The notes under the pieces: model-generated
Databases searched by the model: none
What the model saw: the letters and a program-made list of their open reading frames with translations, nothing else
What the model was told of the DNA's origin: nothing
NCBI GenBank assembly: GCA_905221605.1
Contig: CAJNDS010002484.1
Coordinates: 353,188 to 397,626 of the forward strand
DNA length: 44,439 nucleotides
Source of the DNA: Symbiodinium natans
Lineage: Eukaryota; Sar; Dinophyceae; Suessiales; Symbiodiniaceae
Reading direction: 5' to 3'
Made by a program: the position numbers and the translations under genes
Shown here: positions 18,624 through 29,300 of the stretch, one piece after another
How positions within the stretch are numbered: position 1 is the stretch's first letter
How the letters are laid out: the number at the start of each line of letters is the position of its first letter

Positions 18624-18720
18624 TAGGAAGTTCATTGGCTAGTTATAAGTAGGGTTATAAGTAGGATAACTCTACTTGTAACTTGTCGTCTTATTTAGGG
18701 TACTTATAGCCCAACTTGTA
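18624..18720. mobile_element. MITE-like family, right end cut by telomeric array
   Basis: GGAAGTTCATTGGCTAGTTA, TATTTAGGGTACTTATAGCC; stops at CAACTTGTA where AACCCTAAA begins. Confidence 0.6.
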
Positions 18721-18775
18721 AACCCTAAACCTTAAACTCCTTAAACCCTAAATCCTAAACCCTAAACCCTAAACT
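18721..18775. repeat. Degenerate telomeric array
   Basis: CCCTAAA/CCTTAAA mixture. Confidence 0.7.
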
Positions 18776-19218
18776 CATGAACCCCCCCAGTCGAGTGTCC
18801 CTGAGCCTTGAGTTTTGGGGGCTTGTTAGGGGTTTTCAGGGGTGAGGGGTTTTGCTTTCGATGTGCCTGGGATTTCGCTTAGGGCTTTGTCGAGGTTTTA
18901 GGGTTCTAGGGTCTTAGGGTTTTAGGTTTTCAGGATCTTAGGGTTGAGGGTGTACGTAGCTTGATCCCATCGACCCGGGACGAGATTTTAGGAAGGTGTT
19001 TCTAACCACAACATCCGAAGCCCTGAGCCCGAAACCTTTTGCTCTACCGCATGGCAGGTTTCCTAAACTAGCGTGCGTTTATCCCATTCGAATGCGGGGC
19101 CTCAAGAACTCAGCGTAATCCAAGAAGCGGTCATGGTTTCGATGAAGCCCCATGCAGCGGAATCGCAGGCGGTGCTCCCGGCAAGCGTGCAGCCAGCGAA
19201 GGTGGAGGCCAGAGCTGT
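18776..19218. other. Spacer, no gene called
   Basis: Telomere-derived TTTTAGGGTC words at 18890-18950; unique sequence afterwards. A 32-codon frame MKPHAAESQAVLPASVQ... (about 19145-19243) is too short to support. Confidence 0.4.
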
Positions 19219-19500
19219 TTCAGCCGGTAGAACTTGAAAGAGAAGTCACACAACACCAACACACACACAGCCGGTAGAACTTGAAAGAGAAGTCACACAA
19301 CACCAACACACACACACACACACACACAGACACACACACACACACACACAGACACACACACAGACACACACACACACACACAGACACACACACACACACA
19401 CACACACAGACACACCACAGAGACACACACACACACACACAGAGACACACACAGAGACACACACACACAGACACACACACACAGACACACACACACACAC
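19219..19500. repeat. CA microsatellite with a 47-bp duplicated leader
   Basis: Block AGCCGGTAGAACTTGAAAGA... occurs twice (about 19222 and 19269), each running into CA repeats; then (CA)n with GACACA interruptions to 19500. Confidence 0.9.
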
Positions 19501-19615
19501 CTGAGCCTGAAAACCCCGAACCCGAAGTTCCCAAAAGCTCCCGAAGCCCGAAGCCCGAAGCATAGCGGCTTGCAAGCTTAGATATGAAGCAAGCCCGCAC
19601 CCAAACTTCGAGCTT

Positions 19616-19643
19616 GAGGGTTTAGGGTTTAGGGTTTAGGGTG
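19616..19643. repeat. Short telomeric block, TTTAGGG strand
   Basis: About four units. Confidence 0.7.
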
Positions 19644-19750
19644 GCGAAGGAGGGATCGGCGGGACGGTCGCTCAGCGAGGGCGGATAGATTTTGCCACAG
19701 CGCATTCTGCTGGAAGATGGCCTACTAGTAGTATTCCCTTATGGCCCTAT

Positions 19751-19752
<2 letters not shown>

Positions 19753-19792
<40 letters not shown>
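19753..19792. repeat. TA dinucleotide microsatellite
   Basis: About 20 TA units. Confidence 0.95.
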
Positions 19793-19965
19793 TATCTACT
19801 ATAATACACCCCAAACCCTATTCTGAATGTTAAGGTCCCAATATTCAGTTTAGGGTTGGGGTCTTGGGTTGAGTGTTTCGGGAGGGTTGAGCAAGGCACC
19901 CAACCATGCCAGGATCGACGCGCCAGGAAAAAGGGACCTGAAACCTGAAGCAACCCTAAACCCAA

Positions 19966-20095
19966 TTAGTTGCTTAAGAACCCAAAAGAATGAAAAATAA
20001 TAATCCCTATATTGCAACCCTACTAGTTGCTTAAGAACCCAAAAGAATACAAACAATAATTCCTATAAGAACCCGAAAGAATACAAACAATAATC
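19966..20095. repeat. Short direct repeats (AGAACCCAAAAGAAT)
   Basis: AGTTGCTTAAGAACCCAAAAG occurs about 19968 and 20026 (57-bp period), and AGAACCCGAAAGAATACAAA follows at about 20068; each is followed by AATAAT(C/T)CC. Confidence 0.7.
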
Positions 20096-20195
20096 CCGCA
20101 TCACCTGCCATAATGCTTTGGTCTGCCTTCTTGTCGGGAAGGGCAAGGCCGGAGCTGTGGTTGAGGCTTTAGTGCCTCGGGCCTGAATATGAATA

Positions 20196-20315
20196 CACCC
20201 TAAACCCTAAACCCTAAACCCTAAACCCTAACCCCTAACCCCTAAACCCTAAACCCTAAACCCTAAACCCTAAACCCTAAGCCCTAAACCCTAAACCCTA
20301 AACCCTAAGCCCCGC
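20196..20315. repeat. Interstitial telomeric array
   Basis: About 17 CCCTAAA units. Confidence 0.9.
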
Positions 20316-20675
20316 AACCGAAACCGAAGCGCTGATCTCAAAGCCCAAGCCCCGCAGAAGGCACCAACACTTTTGATCCAAGGACTCCCAAGCCTTCAAA
20401 GGGTTTTGGGGTTCAGGGTTTAGGGTTTAGGTTTTATTCATAGAATGAAAGTTAAGGTTTAGGTGCAGTCGCAGCTTAGATGTAATTGCAGAGTTAGATG
20501 TGGGCCAGGAGTGCAGTTGCCTTGCTACAAACCCTACTTCTCAGAGCCCCGCACGGGCTGGGCCCATTTTCCTTTCATGAACTGCATGAATGGGTTGTTA
20601 GGGTTTAGTGTTTAGGGGCTAGGGTCTAAGGGAGCTCCTGCTAGTAGTCAGGGCAAAAGGCCCCCTGAACCTGAA

Positions 20676-20785
20676 GCCCTAAACCCTAAACCCTAGACCC
20701 TGGACCCTGGACCCTAAACCCTAAACCCTAAACCCTAAACCCTAAACCCTAAACCCTAAACCCTAAACCCTAAACCTTAAACCTC
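20676..20785. repeat. Interstitial telomeric array
   Basis: About 15 units with CCCTGGA variants at the left. Confidence 0.9.
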
Positions 20786-21060
20786 GCAAAGTCGGCGAGG
20801 CAGCCGCCCTGGAAAGCGGCCCGCAAGCTTGACCAGCATAGGCGCCACCCCTGTCAGCGCCCGGATTCTTCGGGTTTAGGCATCAGGGTGTTGGGTGTAG
20901 AGTTTTGGGCTGTACATGTTTTTTTTGCCTGTCCTTCTGTTTCGTAAGGTTTGGGGCGCATCATTTGTTGCATTCAAAACCTCAAATAGTATGACTTGAT
21001 GGTCTACTTGAATGTTCCTGGATAGACTCGGGTTGCATCTTCATGAGGCGTGATGACGAT
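20786..21060. other. Spacer, no gene
   Basis: Unique sequence shifting from GC-rich to AT-rich near 20900; nothing coding supported. Confidence 0.4.
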
Positions 21061-21850
21061 AAACGCAGTTACTCTGGTTTAGCCCTAAACCCTAATAGTT
21101 TGTCAATTAATACCATCTGCATAAATGTTAGATTCCCGTGGATATGATCTTTCATTTTAGTTCCTTTTTTTGTACTTATATTGAAAATAATGGTTTTCAT
21201 CTCTTAATGCAACACCAAGTTCCTCTGCAACTCTTTTTGTATTGTCTTTTAATTGTACTATTCTTGGATAGGAACAAATAGGTTTTGGAGCTGATGAACA
21301 GTCAAGAACTGTTAAATGCATAAGATAATGGCTTTGGCATTTTGTGTAGTTTTGCCTTGTCCAGCGGCACCAGTAACATATACTAGTTGACGACATATAT
21401 ATACACATATAAAATGTGTAAAAGAATTAATTTGAGATATAGAACTCATCGCATAAGTAGAATTCCAATCAAATGTTTCAGTTAAACTATCCGGAGATGC
21501 ATGTTTCGTTGCAGAGTAAGAATTTTCAATTTCTTAATTTTGCATTGTCAAAATGAACAATAGTATTCATCCCATAATGTCTATGTTCATGTAACTGTTC
21601 AAAGAAAATCTTCACTACGTCAAATGATGATCACATTTCTATTTTAACATGAGTATAATCTAAAACATGTGGTTGATACGGTGCACGGAAAATTTGCCTG
21701 GATATTCCGTTTCATATTGATTAGCTTTATTTGTGATGCTTATTCAATGATTATAATCCAATTTCGTTGCTTTTATCATGTTTGATATTTGGACTTGTAA
21801 AAAACTAATATACCGTTTTAACATAAGGGTTTAATATTGTTCTATAAGAA
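21061..21850. other. AT-rich island
   Basis: About 790 bp distinctly AT-rich, without telomeric repeats inside, between GC-balanced repeat tracts. It contains the helicase-like pseudogene. Confidence 0.75.
21157..21720 (-). pseudogene. Decayed SF2 helicase-like ORF in AT-rich island
   Basis: Read right to left. A P-loop GAAGQGKTTQ (GxxGxGKT; codons at about 21342-21371) is followed, after a frame change and a TAA at 21312-21314, by SYPRIVQ and then KRVAEELGVALRDE. This order matches motif I (GxxGxGKTTQ), motif Ia (the PRR/PRI block) and the KRVAEELG block of DEAH/NPH-II-type superfamily 2 helicases. Upstream, another frame reads DVVKIFFEQLHEHRHYG, so coding-like sequence extends to about 21720 with at least two frameshifts and stops. 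Codons and base composition are far more AT-rich than the neighbours. A fragment of an endogenised large DNA virus or a transferred gene is an inference; an old host helicase fragment is the alternative. Confidence 0.5.
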
Positions 21851-22679
21851 TCTTTATGGGGAGGTGGATGGGGTGAACAGCCATGAAGGCAATGCAGAGG
21901 CGGGAGAAGGATGTGGAGGTTGTGTGGATATGGGGGGTGCATGGGGGTGCTTCATCCCTAAACCCTAAACCGTAAACCCTAAACTCGTCTTGGGGATCAG
22001 TGAGGCTCCTCTGGGAGGTGGACTTTGGCAAAGAAAACTTTGGGGTGATGACGTACAGAGAGATGACAATGTGGAGGATGGCACAGAGGGAGTTTAGGGT
22101 TTAGCGTTAGGGTTCAGGGTTTAGGGGTTAGGGTTTAGGGGGTGGAATCGAAGATGACGCCGCCCGTGCCTGGGAGAAGGAGGAGGAGTAGGATTGTTGC
22201 TGCTCGCGGGGGTTCCTCGAGGGCTCGCTGATCAGCATTGAGCCCAGATAAAAACCCTAGACCGTAACCCTGAACCCTGAACCCTAAACCCCAAACCGTC
22301 CAGTTCTGGGAGCCCTAAAACCCCACAGCCAGGAAGTGCCCCAGACAAGCGACCGGCCAGTGAAGGCCGAGCATGCAGCTTTTGGGGCTTGGGGGCTTCG
22401 GGGCTTCGGGGCTTCGGGGCTGGGGGGTTTAGGGGTTTAGGGTTTAGGGATTTAGGATTTCGGGTTTAGGGTTTTGAGGCGCTAGGGTTTCCGATGATGG
22501 GTTGAGGGTCCAGGGTTTTGCGGTGTGGGGATGAGGGTTTCTTGGATTCTGGGAGGGACTTTGGGAGTTTAGGGTGCTTAAGGAGGTTTCGCTGGCGCCG
22601 CCCCAAGCCCCCCATCCTGAGCCCTAAGCCCTGAACCGTAAAAACGCGACAACTAGGGTTAGGGTGTAGGGTTTAGGGT
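21851..22679. other. Spacer with telomere-derived patches, no gene
   Basis: TTTAGGG patches at 22090-22140 and 22425-22480, a GGGGCTTCGGGGCTTC repeat at about 22385-22420, and unique sequence. No supported reading frame. Confidence 0.5.
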
Positions 22680-22789
22680 TCGCGGGGGTAGCTATAAGCG
22701 GTTTTACAAATAGGGCAACTGTAGCCAGAGCTGGTTATCACCTTAATCGGGGCACTGCGAACCCTACTACTCACGAACCTTCAACTACA
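22680..22789. mobile_element. MITE-like hairpin family, diverged copy
   Basis: CGGGGGTAGCTATAAGC left part adjoining TTTAGGG repeats, interior GCCAGAGCTGGTTATCACC, right CTCACGAACCTTCAACTAC. Confidence 0.5.
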
Positions 22790-23030
22790 CTGCCCAAATG
22801 ACAAGGAAGCATTCCCGCGCAGCGCGTAGGGAGCCACGCAGGTTGAGATATGGGTGGGGGGGGCTTGTGGGATTTCATGTTGTCAGGGGCTCGGAAGAAG
22901 TTATTGGGTCCGGACCTTGAGCATTGAGTTCACACATGGATGTTTCGTGCCTACGCCTACGGGTTAGAAGCAGGGCAACTGTAATTAACTGTCTATAGAG
23001 TCTCTGTCCTTAGCTGAGGCAGGGGAAACC

Positions 23031-23096
23031 CTAAACCCAAAACCCAAAAACCCAAAACCCTAAACCCTAAACCCTAAACTCTAAACCCTAAACCCT
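23031..23096. repeat. Telomeric array
   Basis: CCCTAAA with CCCAAAA variants. Confidence 0.8.
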
Positions 23097-23440
23097 ACTT
23101 CAAACATTGCCACCCATAAGCCTTCCGATAAACCCTGAAACCCTCTAAACCCTGTACGCCCGAAGCCTCATAAGCTATTAAACCCCCAGCCCCACACCCT
23201 ATGAACCTAAAGCCAAAACCCCAGACCCTGTAAGCCCGAGATCCTATAGCCCTAAATCCTAAACCCTAAACCCTAAACCCTACTTCAAACATTGCCACCC
23301 ATAAGCCTTCCGATAAACCCTGAAACCCCCTAAACCCTGTACGCCCGAAGCCGCATAAGCTATTAAACCCCCAGCCCCAAACCCTATGAACCTAAAGCCA
23401 AAACCCCAGACCCTGTAAGCCCGAGATCCTAACGCCCTAA
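23090..23440. repeat. 185-bp tandem duplication
   Basis: The block starting ACTTCAAACATTGCCACCCA occurs at 23097 and again at 23282; the 160-bp copies differ at only a few positions and both run into CCCTAAA repeats, so unequal exchange between telomeric blocks is the likely origin. Confidence 0.85.
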
Positions 23441-23517
23441 ACCCTAAACCCTAAACCCTAAACCCTAAACCCTAAACCCTAAACCCTAAACCCTAAGCCC
23501 TAAACCCTAAACCCTGA
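23436..23517. repeat. Interstitial telomeric array
   Basis: About 12 units. Confidence 0.9.
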
Positions 23518-23626
23518 GATCCTAGATCAGGAGAGCGACCGTTGCGCCTGAGCTGAACCAAGGCAATGCATGGGGCGGGCTGTTGGACCTTTGAGGTTGA
23601 CGTGGTTTCGGACTTTTCTGGGGTGC

Positions 23627-23672
23627 TTAGGGTTTAGGGTTTGGGGTTTAGGGTTTAGGGTTGAGGGTGAAC
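23627..23672. repeat. Telomeric block, TTTAGGG strand
   Basis: Six units with one GGGGTTT variant. Confidence 0.75.
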
Positions 23673-23975
23673 CGAGGATCCAGGGTTTATGTGCAGCAGG
23701 GTTTCGAGCCAAGGTGCGCGTGCAAATTGTCGGCTGAATGTTTGGTTTTCGTGGGCGCAGGCTTTATGCCTCAAAGTGTCGGGGGTTGCCCGGAACACCG
23801 GGTGTTTGACGTTTCCAGTCTTGCGACGACCCAAGACGCCTTTCCATGAGCAGGTGTCCAGAGGGGGGATGAGCCCTGAGCCCTAAGCCCCTCATGAGCC
23901 CTGCAACCTATAACCTCAAACGTCCTCAGCCCTCCAAACCTTTAGCTCCAAGACGCTGAGATGGCAGACGGGGTT
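23673..23975. other. Spacer with overlapping short frames
   Basis: Two + frames (23661-23849, 23689-23886) overlap; neither has recognised content. Confidence 0.3.
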
Positions 23976-24096
23976 TACTTGGAGGTTCATGGATAGTTTT
24001 AGGGTCCCTTGAAGTTTTTGTTTAATTTGTATAAAAGGGGTACCCCCCCCCCCCTATGTTGGGAAATGGCCATATCTGCCCATGAAGCTCCAAGTA
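23976..24096. mobile_element. MITE-like hairpin family, complete copy
   Basis: Left TACTTGGAGGTTCATGGATA, right TGCCCATGAAGCTCCAAGTA; the interior differs and holds a run of about 11 C. Confidence 0.7.
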
Positions 24097-24177
24097 GGTA
24101 GCCCTTAAACGGCGAGCCCTGAAACCTTCCTAGGCTGGGACTTCAAGGGAGGTTCGTAAGGGCTCGGGGTTAAGGAG

Positions 24178-24297
24178 GGAGGGTTTAGGGTTTAGGGTTT
24201 AGGGTTTAGGGTTTAGGGTTTAGGGCTTAGGGCTTAGGGTTCAGGGCTTGGGGTTCAGGGTTTCGGGTTTAGGGTTTGGGGTTTGGGGTTTAGGCGA
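24178..24297. repeat. Telomeric block, TTTAGGG strand
   Basis: About 16 units, TTTAGGG/CTTAGGG/TTTGGGG. Confidence 0.9.
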
Positions 24298-24529
24298 GGT
24301 TCAAGACCTGGTTTTAGGGTCAAGATCGTTTCGGGGATCGAGGCGGCGTTGTCTGAGCAGCCGAGCCTTGCCAGGCCGCCCAACGTCCGGCCATGATCTG
24401 CGCGCTGTCATCCCCAGTGGAGCTCACCCGCGTGCAAAGGACCCTCAGCGCAAAAAACCAAAAACTATGAACCTAAACCCTGAACCAAAGACTATGAACT
24501 ATAAACCCTAAACCCGAAACCAAAGACGA

Positions 24530-24660
24530 CTAACCCTAAACCCTAAACCCTAAACCCTAAACCCTAAACCCTAAACCCTAAACCCTAAACCCTAAACCCT
24601 AAACCCTAAACCCTAAACCCTAAACCCTAAACCCTAAACCCTAAACCCTAAACCCTAAAT
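24530..24660. repeat. Interstitial telomeric array
   Basis: About 18 clean CCCTAAA units, preceded by a degenerate stretch from 24470. Confidence 0.95.
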
Positions 24661-24752
24661 CGCCTTCGGTTTCGGGAGCAGGCGCTTAGGATCCCGAAGG
24701 CTCCCCGCACTTCGATCCCGATGTGGGATGTTGGGATTGGGCCTAAGCCTGC

Positions 24753-24784
24753 GGGTTTAGGGTTTAGGGTTTAGGGTTTAGGCT
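24753..24784. repeat. Short telomeric block, TTTAGGG strand
   Basis: Four to five units. Confidence 0.75.
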
Positions 24785-25014
24785 TCAGGGTTTTAGGAGT
24801 TTGGGCTCTCTGCGAGTGGGAGAGGCACCAGGCTCTAGGACTGATGCCATAGAATTGTGCATGGGAAGATGTCTCTTCCAACTCGGTGTCGGGTTTTTGG
24901 GGCTGTGCACGCTACTCGCGAGAGACGCGTCCCGCGGTGTGCGGCGAGGCTGCTTCCCATCCCGACCGCTGGGATGGGGGTTGTTGGGTTTTGCGATTGG
25001 GCTCTTGATCTTCA
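24785..25014. other. Spacer with overlapping frames
   Basis: Two frames (24801-25028 +, 24785-25015 -) cover the same bases; the + frame ends in telomeric sequence. No domain recognised. Confidence 0.3.
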
Positions 25015-25136
25015 ACCCTAAACCCTAAACCCTGCACCCTAAACCCTAAACTAAACCCGGACCCTAAACCCCGGATGCGAAGGAAACTGAGAGCACAAGG
25101 AGTCTGTTCTGGGTTGAGGCATCTGCATTCACCCTT

Positions 25137-25244
25137 GGTTCTTAGTAGGGAATGCGGGAATGAGGTACCGTACATCTATATATATATATATGTATTTATG
25201 GGGGGATATAGGGTACCTCATTCCCTCATTCCCTGCTAAGAACC
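25137..25244. mobile_element. Hairpin element with 33-bp inverted arms
   Basis: Left arm 25137-25169 and right arm 25212-25244 are inverted copies with 2 mismatches in 33 (GGTTCTTAG...GAGGTACC). The loop holds TATATATA and GGGGGATATAGG. Non-coding; MITE-like and related in layout to 42993-43070. Confidence 0.8.
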
Positions 25245-25636
25245 AGCCAGATTCCGGCTTGAACATGTCTCCGGATCTTGGTCTATAGCTTGGTCAGCCG
25301 TGTATATACTTGCAGTAGGTTGAAAGCACAATAGGTCTTTGCCCTTTTTGCTGATCGCATCTTCGAAGACTGGCTGACCAAACAACCTCCCGACACCGAC
25401 TCCCTAAGCTCCTCACACTTTGACCTCAAACCCCACGCCTCAAGTCCGCGTCAGCCCCAAGCCTCAGGCTCCAAACCACAAAACCCCAACCCCAAACCCT
25501 AAGCCCTAACCCTAAATCCTAAGCCCTAAAACCCCACCCCCCTTCTCAAAGCCTAAACCTCATCACCGGCAGCCCAAACCCTGAGGCTTTTGGATTTCTA
25601 GTACGTGCCTGGCCCTGAGAAATTGAAGGTAGGATT
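25245..25636. other. Spacer, no gene
   Basis: Unique sequence, then degenerate telomeric words at 25490-25540. Confidence 0.4.
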
Positions 25637-25733
25637 TTAGGGTTTTAGGGTTTTATCGGGTCTTATAGGGTTTTAGGGATTTAGGGATTTAGGGACTTAG
25701 GGTTTTAGCGTTTAGGGTTTTAGGGTTTAGGGC
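25637..25733. repeat. Degenerate 8-mer telomere-like block (TTTTAGGG)
   Basis: GGGTTTTAGGG and GGGATTTAGGG units, eight bases rather than seven. Confidence 0.7.
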
Positions 25734-25902
25734 TGTCTCCGATCTTAGCCCCTACACGGGGCGCATGCTCACGAAACTCGTGACAAGAAGGTTGATGTGG
25801 TGTTGAGGGTTTAGTTACTGCGTTCAGGCGCTGGGGCAGGACCAAACAACGGCATTTAAAATAATCTTAACGGCTGAACAGTTGGGTCAGAAGCGGGTTA
25901 AG

Positions 25903-25999
25903 CCCTAAACCCTAAACCCTAAACCCTAAACCCTAAACCCTAAACCCTAAACCCTAAACCCTAAACCCTAAACCCTAAACCCTAAACCCTAAACCCTAG
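25903..25999. repeat. Interstitial telomeric array
   Basis: About 14 clean CCCTAAA units. Confidence 0.95.
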
Positions 26000-26054
26000 C
26001 AACCCTTCAAGCCCGAGGGCCCAATGCCCCTGAATTGTGGAACAAAGGCCTTTT

Positions 26055-26112
26055 TAGGGTTCAGGGTTTAGGGTTTAGGGTTTAGGGTTTAGGGTTTAGG
26101 CTTTAGGGTTAG
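26055..26112. repeat. Telomeric block, TTTAGGG strand
   Basis: Seven units. Confidence 0.85.
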
Positions 26113-26186
26113 GCTCCTTATGGAACTCATGCAGCTTATGGTGTAAATGTCTAGTTCCCATCCAAAAAACTCTAGAGCTTGCAGCT

Positions 26187-26360
26187 TGCTTGCCTTGTTC
26201 TGGTGTTTCGACTGCATGTTAGGGCGACTTCTATCTGGATTCGTGACGTTTGCAGCGAGCGTTCTGATCGCGATCTGCTATTCTCGAGCCGCAAGTTGTC
26301 AAGATTGAAAAGCCTCCTGCATTGCTGCCCGTCCCTCCTTCGGAAGGCATTTTTGCAGCC
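26187..26360 (+). promoter_or_regulatory. Conserved 5' flank of 14-3-3 gene B
   Basis: Aligns with the gene A and C flanks, ending TTTTGCAGCC before ATG with AG at 26357-26358. Possible spliced-leader acceptor. Confidence 0.5.
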
Positions 26361-29300
26361 ATGGCGGATCGTGAGAAGCATGTGTACTTTGCCACTCGGC
26401 TGTCAGCGGGGTTTACTTCGGCATGCGTGTGCTTGAGCCCCGGGTCGGGTAGGGTGAGCCTCTGCATCTGCTCTCGAGGCCAAGCTTGCCGAGCAGGCGG
26501 AGCGGTACGACGAGATGGCCGATTACATGAAGAATGTGGGCAATGCAGGCCCTGAACTCTCCGTAGAGGAGCGCAACCTGTTGTCCGTGGCCTACAAGAA
26601 CACTGTGGGCTCTCGCCGTGCTGCCTGGCGCATCATCACCAGCGTCACACAGAAGCTGGGCTGCCCTTGATCGCTTGCTTCGTCTTTATCGTTTTCCCCG
26701 CGGTTGTGCATACCCTGGTGGCCAAGGAAGGAACGCACCAAAGGCAACACGGAGAACGAAGCCTATGCCAAGGAGTACTGCAAGAAGGTGGGATCTTCTA
26801 TTTTGTTCAACAAGTGTGTCAAACGTGTGGACATGATGACCTGGAGGAATCTGTTAGCAATTAGTGGCGTAATGGTGGTAGCGAGGGGGTTGCCGCACGA
26901 GGCGAACGCCAAGGTGCTTAGCATGTCTTTGGGCTGCCAGGTCGCACGCCACCCCGAAACCCTGAAATCACAACATCCAGGTTGAGCAGGAACTGCAGGA
27001 TATCTGCGACAAGATCCTGGAACTCTTGAGCACAAAGCTGATTCCGAAGGCAACCAGTGGTGAGTCCAAGGTCTTCTACCACAAGATGAAGGCTGACTAC
27101 TACCGCCACTCAGCCTAAGGGGCAGACCCTAAACCCTAAACCCTAAACCCTAAACCCTAAACCCTAAACCCTAAACCCTAAACCCTAAACCCTAAACCCT
27201 AAACCCTAAACCCTAAACCCTAAACCCTAAACCCTAAACCCTAAACCCTAAACCCTAAACCCTAACCCTAACCCTAACCCTAACCCTAACCCTAAAACCT
27301 AAACCCTAAACCTAAACCCTAACCCTACCCTAAACCCTAACCCCTAACCCTAAACCCTAAACCCTAAACCCTAAACCCTAAACCCTAAACCCTAAACCCT
27401 AAACCCTAAACCCTAAACCCTAAACCCTAAACCCTAAACCCTAAACCCTAAACCCTAAACCCTAAGCCCTAAACCCTAAACCCTAAACCCTAAACCCACG
27501 TTTGTATAGGCATGCACAGTCATGTATTCGACAACAGCAGCATTAGCACATGTTCCTGATCACAGGCGCCTTGGGCTCAGATCGAAAACTGCAGCTACGG
27601 ACTTTGTCACTGTGACTCTTGCCCCAGTACCCCGTTTCTGAAAACCCTAAACCCTAAACCCTAAACCCTATACTAAGTGAGGGGTCGCTTCCGTCGAGCG
27701 ACAGACCCCGACCGAGGGCCTTACAGCCCGAGCGCCCAAGCGAAAAGAGAAACGGAAAGGTGAGGGTTAAGCCTCACCGTCTGTCCTGGACAGGCCAACG
27801 GACATCGGCCTTTTTTACGACAACGTCAGTACTCGGCTAAGTGATGGCCGGCACCCAGACCACCTTTAGCGTAGCTAAAGTACAACCCCAAATCGAAACA
27901 AGAGTTCAGGGTTTTGGGTTCAGGGTTTGCCTGGCCCCCCCCCTGCCGGGGGGCCCCTTGCCAAGCCCCGGCCAAAGACGCCCTTTCGGCCAAGGGCTCC
28001 CCAAAACCAGGGCCAGGGCCAAGGGACCCCCTCCTTAAGGGCCCCTTTTGCCAAAGAACCCTGGGCCCGCGGGCCAAGGGCGGTTCCGGGCCAAGGGACC
28101 CGGGCCAAGGGATACCGCACCAAGGCCCCGCCGGGCCAAGGGCGGCCCCAACAAAGGGCGAAGAGGGCCGTACCATCAATGAAACATGTTTTTTTTTTAA
28201 AACTGGAACCGATAGTTCCCTCCATTTTACACCAGAAGCGCCAGGAAAGCCCAGGAAGCCCCCAAGAGGCGCCAAGAGCCACCAAAAGGCTTCAAAAGCT
28301 TCAAAAGGCCCTCTAAAAGAAGGGGGACCACAAGATTTGTCCGTGCCCACAATGAAAAATGCGATTTTTGAATATTGAAAACGATGGTTTTAGGCACCCC
28401 TGCCCGCAATGAAAAATGTTGTTTTTTAGTACTGAAATCGATGGCTTTGGGCACCCCTCCATTTCACCCCAAAAGACCAGGAAAGCCCCAGGAAGCCCCC
28501 CAAATCAGCAAGGGCCTCTACGGGCCCTGACGCTACCCCGAACCCCAGCTTAACCCCTAACACCGCAAAACCCTTCAAGCAAATAAGGGCCTCTACGGGC
28601 CCTACCGTGCCGAAGGCCCGAAAAGGGCCGAGGCTACCCCGAACCCCAGCTTAAACCCTAGCGATTGAAATACTCATTGGCGAAAAAAACTAATAGGTTC
28701 CCTGACCTTCAAATGAATAAAGCCTCTACGGCCCCTGACACGCCGAAGGTCCGAACAAGGCCCCGAGAGACCCCAAGAGCCACCAAAAGGCTTCAAAAGG
28801 CTTCAAAAGGCCCCCCTAAAAGGAAACAGGCGCGCAAAAAACCTGGTTGTTTCGTGGACTTTTGGAGAGTTTTCTTTTTATTTTTTTTTCTTTTTTGGGG
28901 GGTGGGGGGGGGTGCGGGGGTGTTGGCTACGACCATGTTACTCTATTCATGCCCAAAACACCGGTATTTGCAGCGTTGTTGCTCCTCTACACAACATGCT
29001 GCGCCAGGATGTTTGACGTTTATGTAACAAGATGCACTGTCACAAGGCTTATGCGAAAGGTGTGTCGTCATGACGCTCGAACCACTAACAACTGCCAGCA
29101 GAAGCAACATAAAAGAACAAAAAACAAAAGTGCACAAAACTGACGCTGGTGTGCATGTCGTAAAACATCGTAAAAGCCATGGTTTTCTGTGCTGGTTTGC
29201 CGCCATTGCTGCCTTTCACTAGAACGCCCGAAATGAAAGGAGTGACATGTATAGCTCAGTGTCACAAGACAAAAGTTCGATTTGGTTTTGACAGTGTTTC

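Noticed and set aside
27826-28378. Long overlapping frames on both strands (up to 174 codons)
   Set aside because: Pro/Gly/Arg-rich by-products of GGGCCAAGGG repeats; no domain and mutually overlapping.
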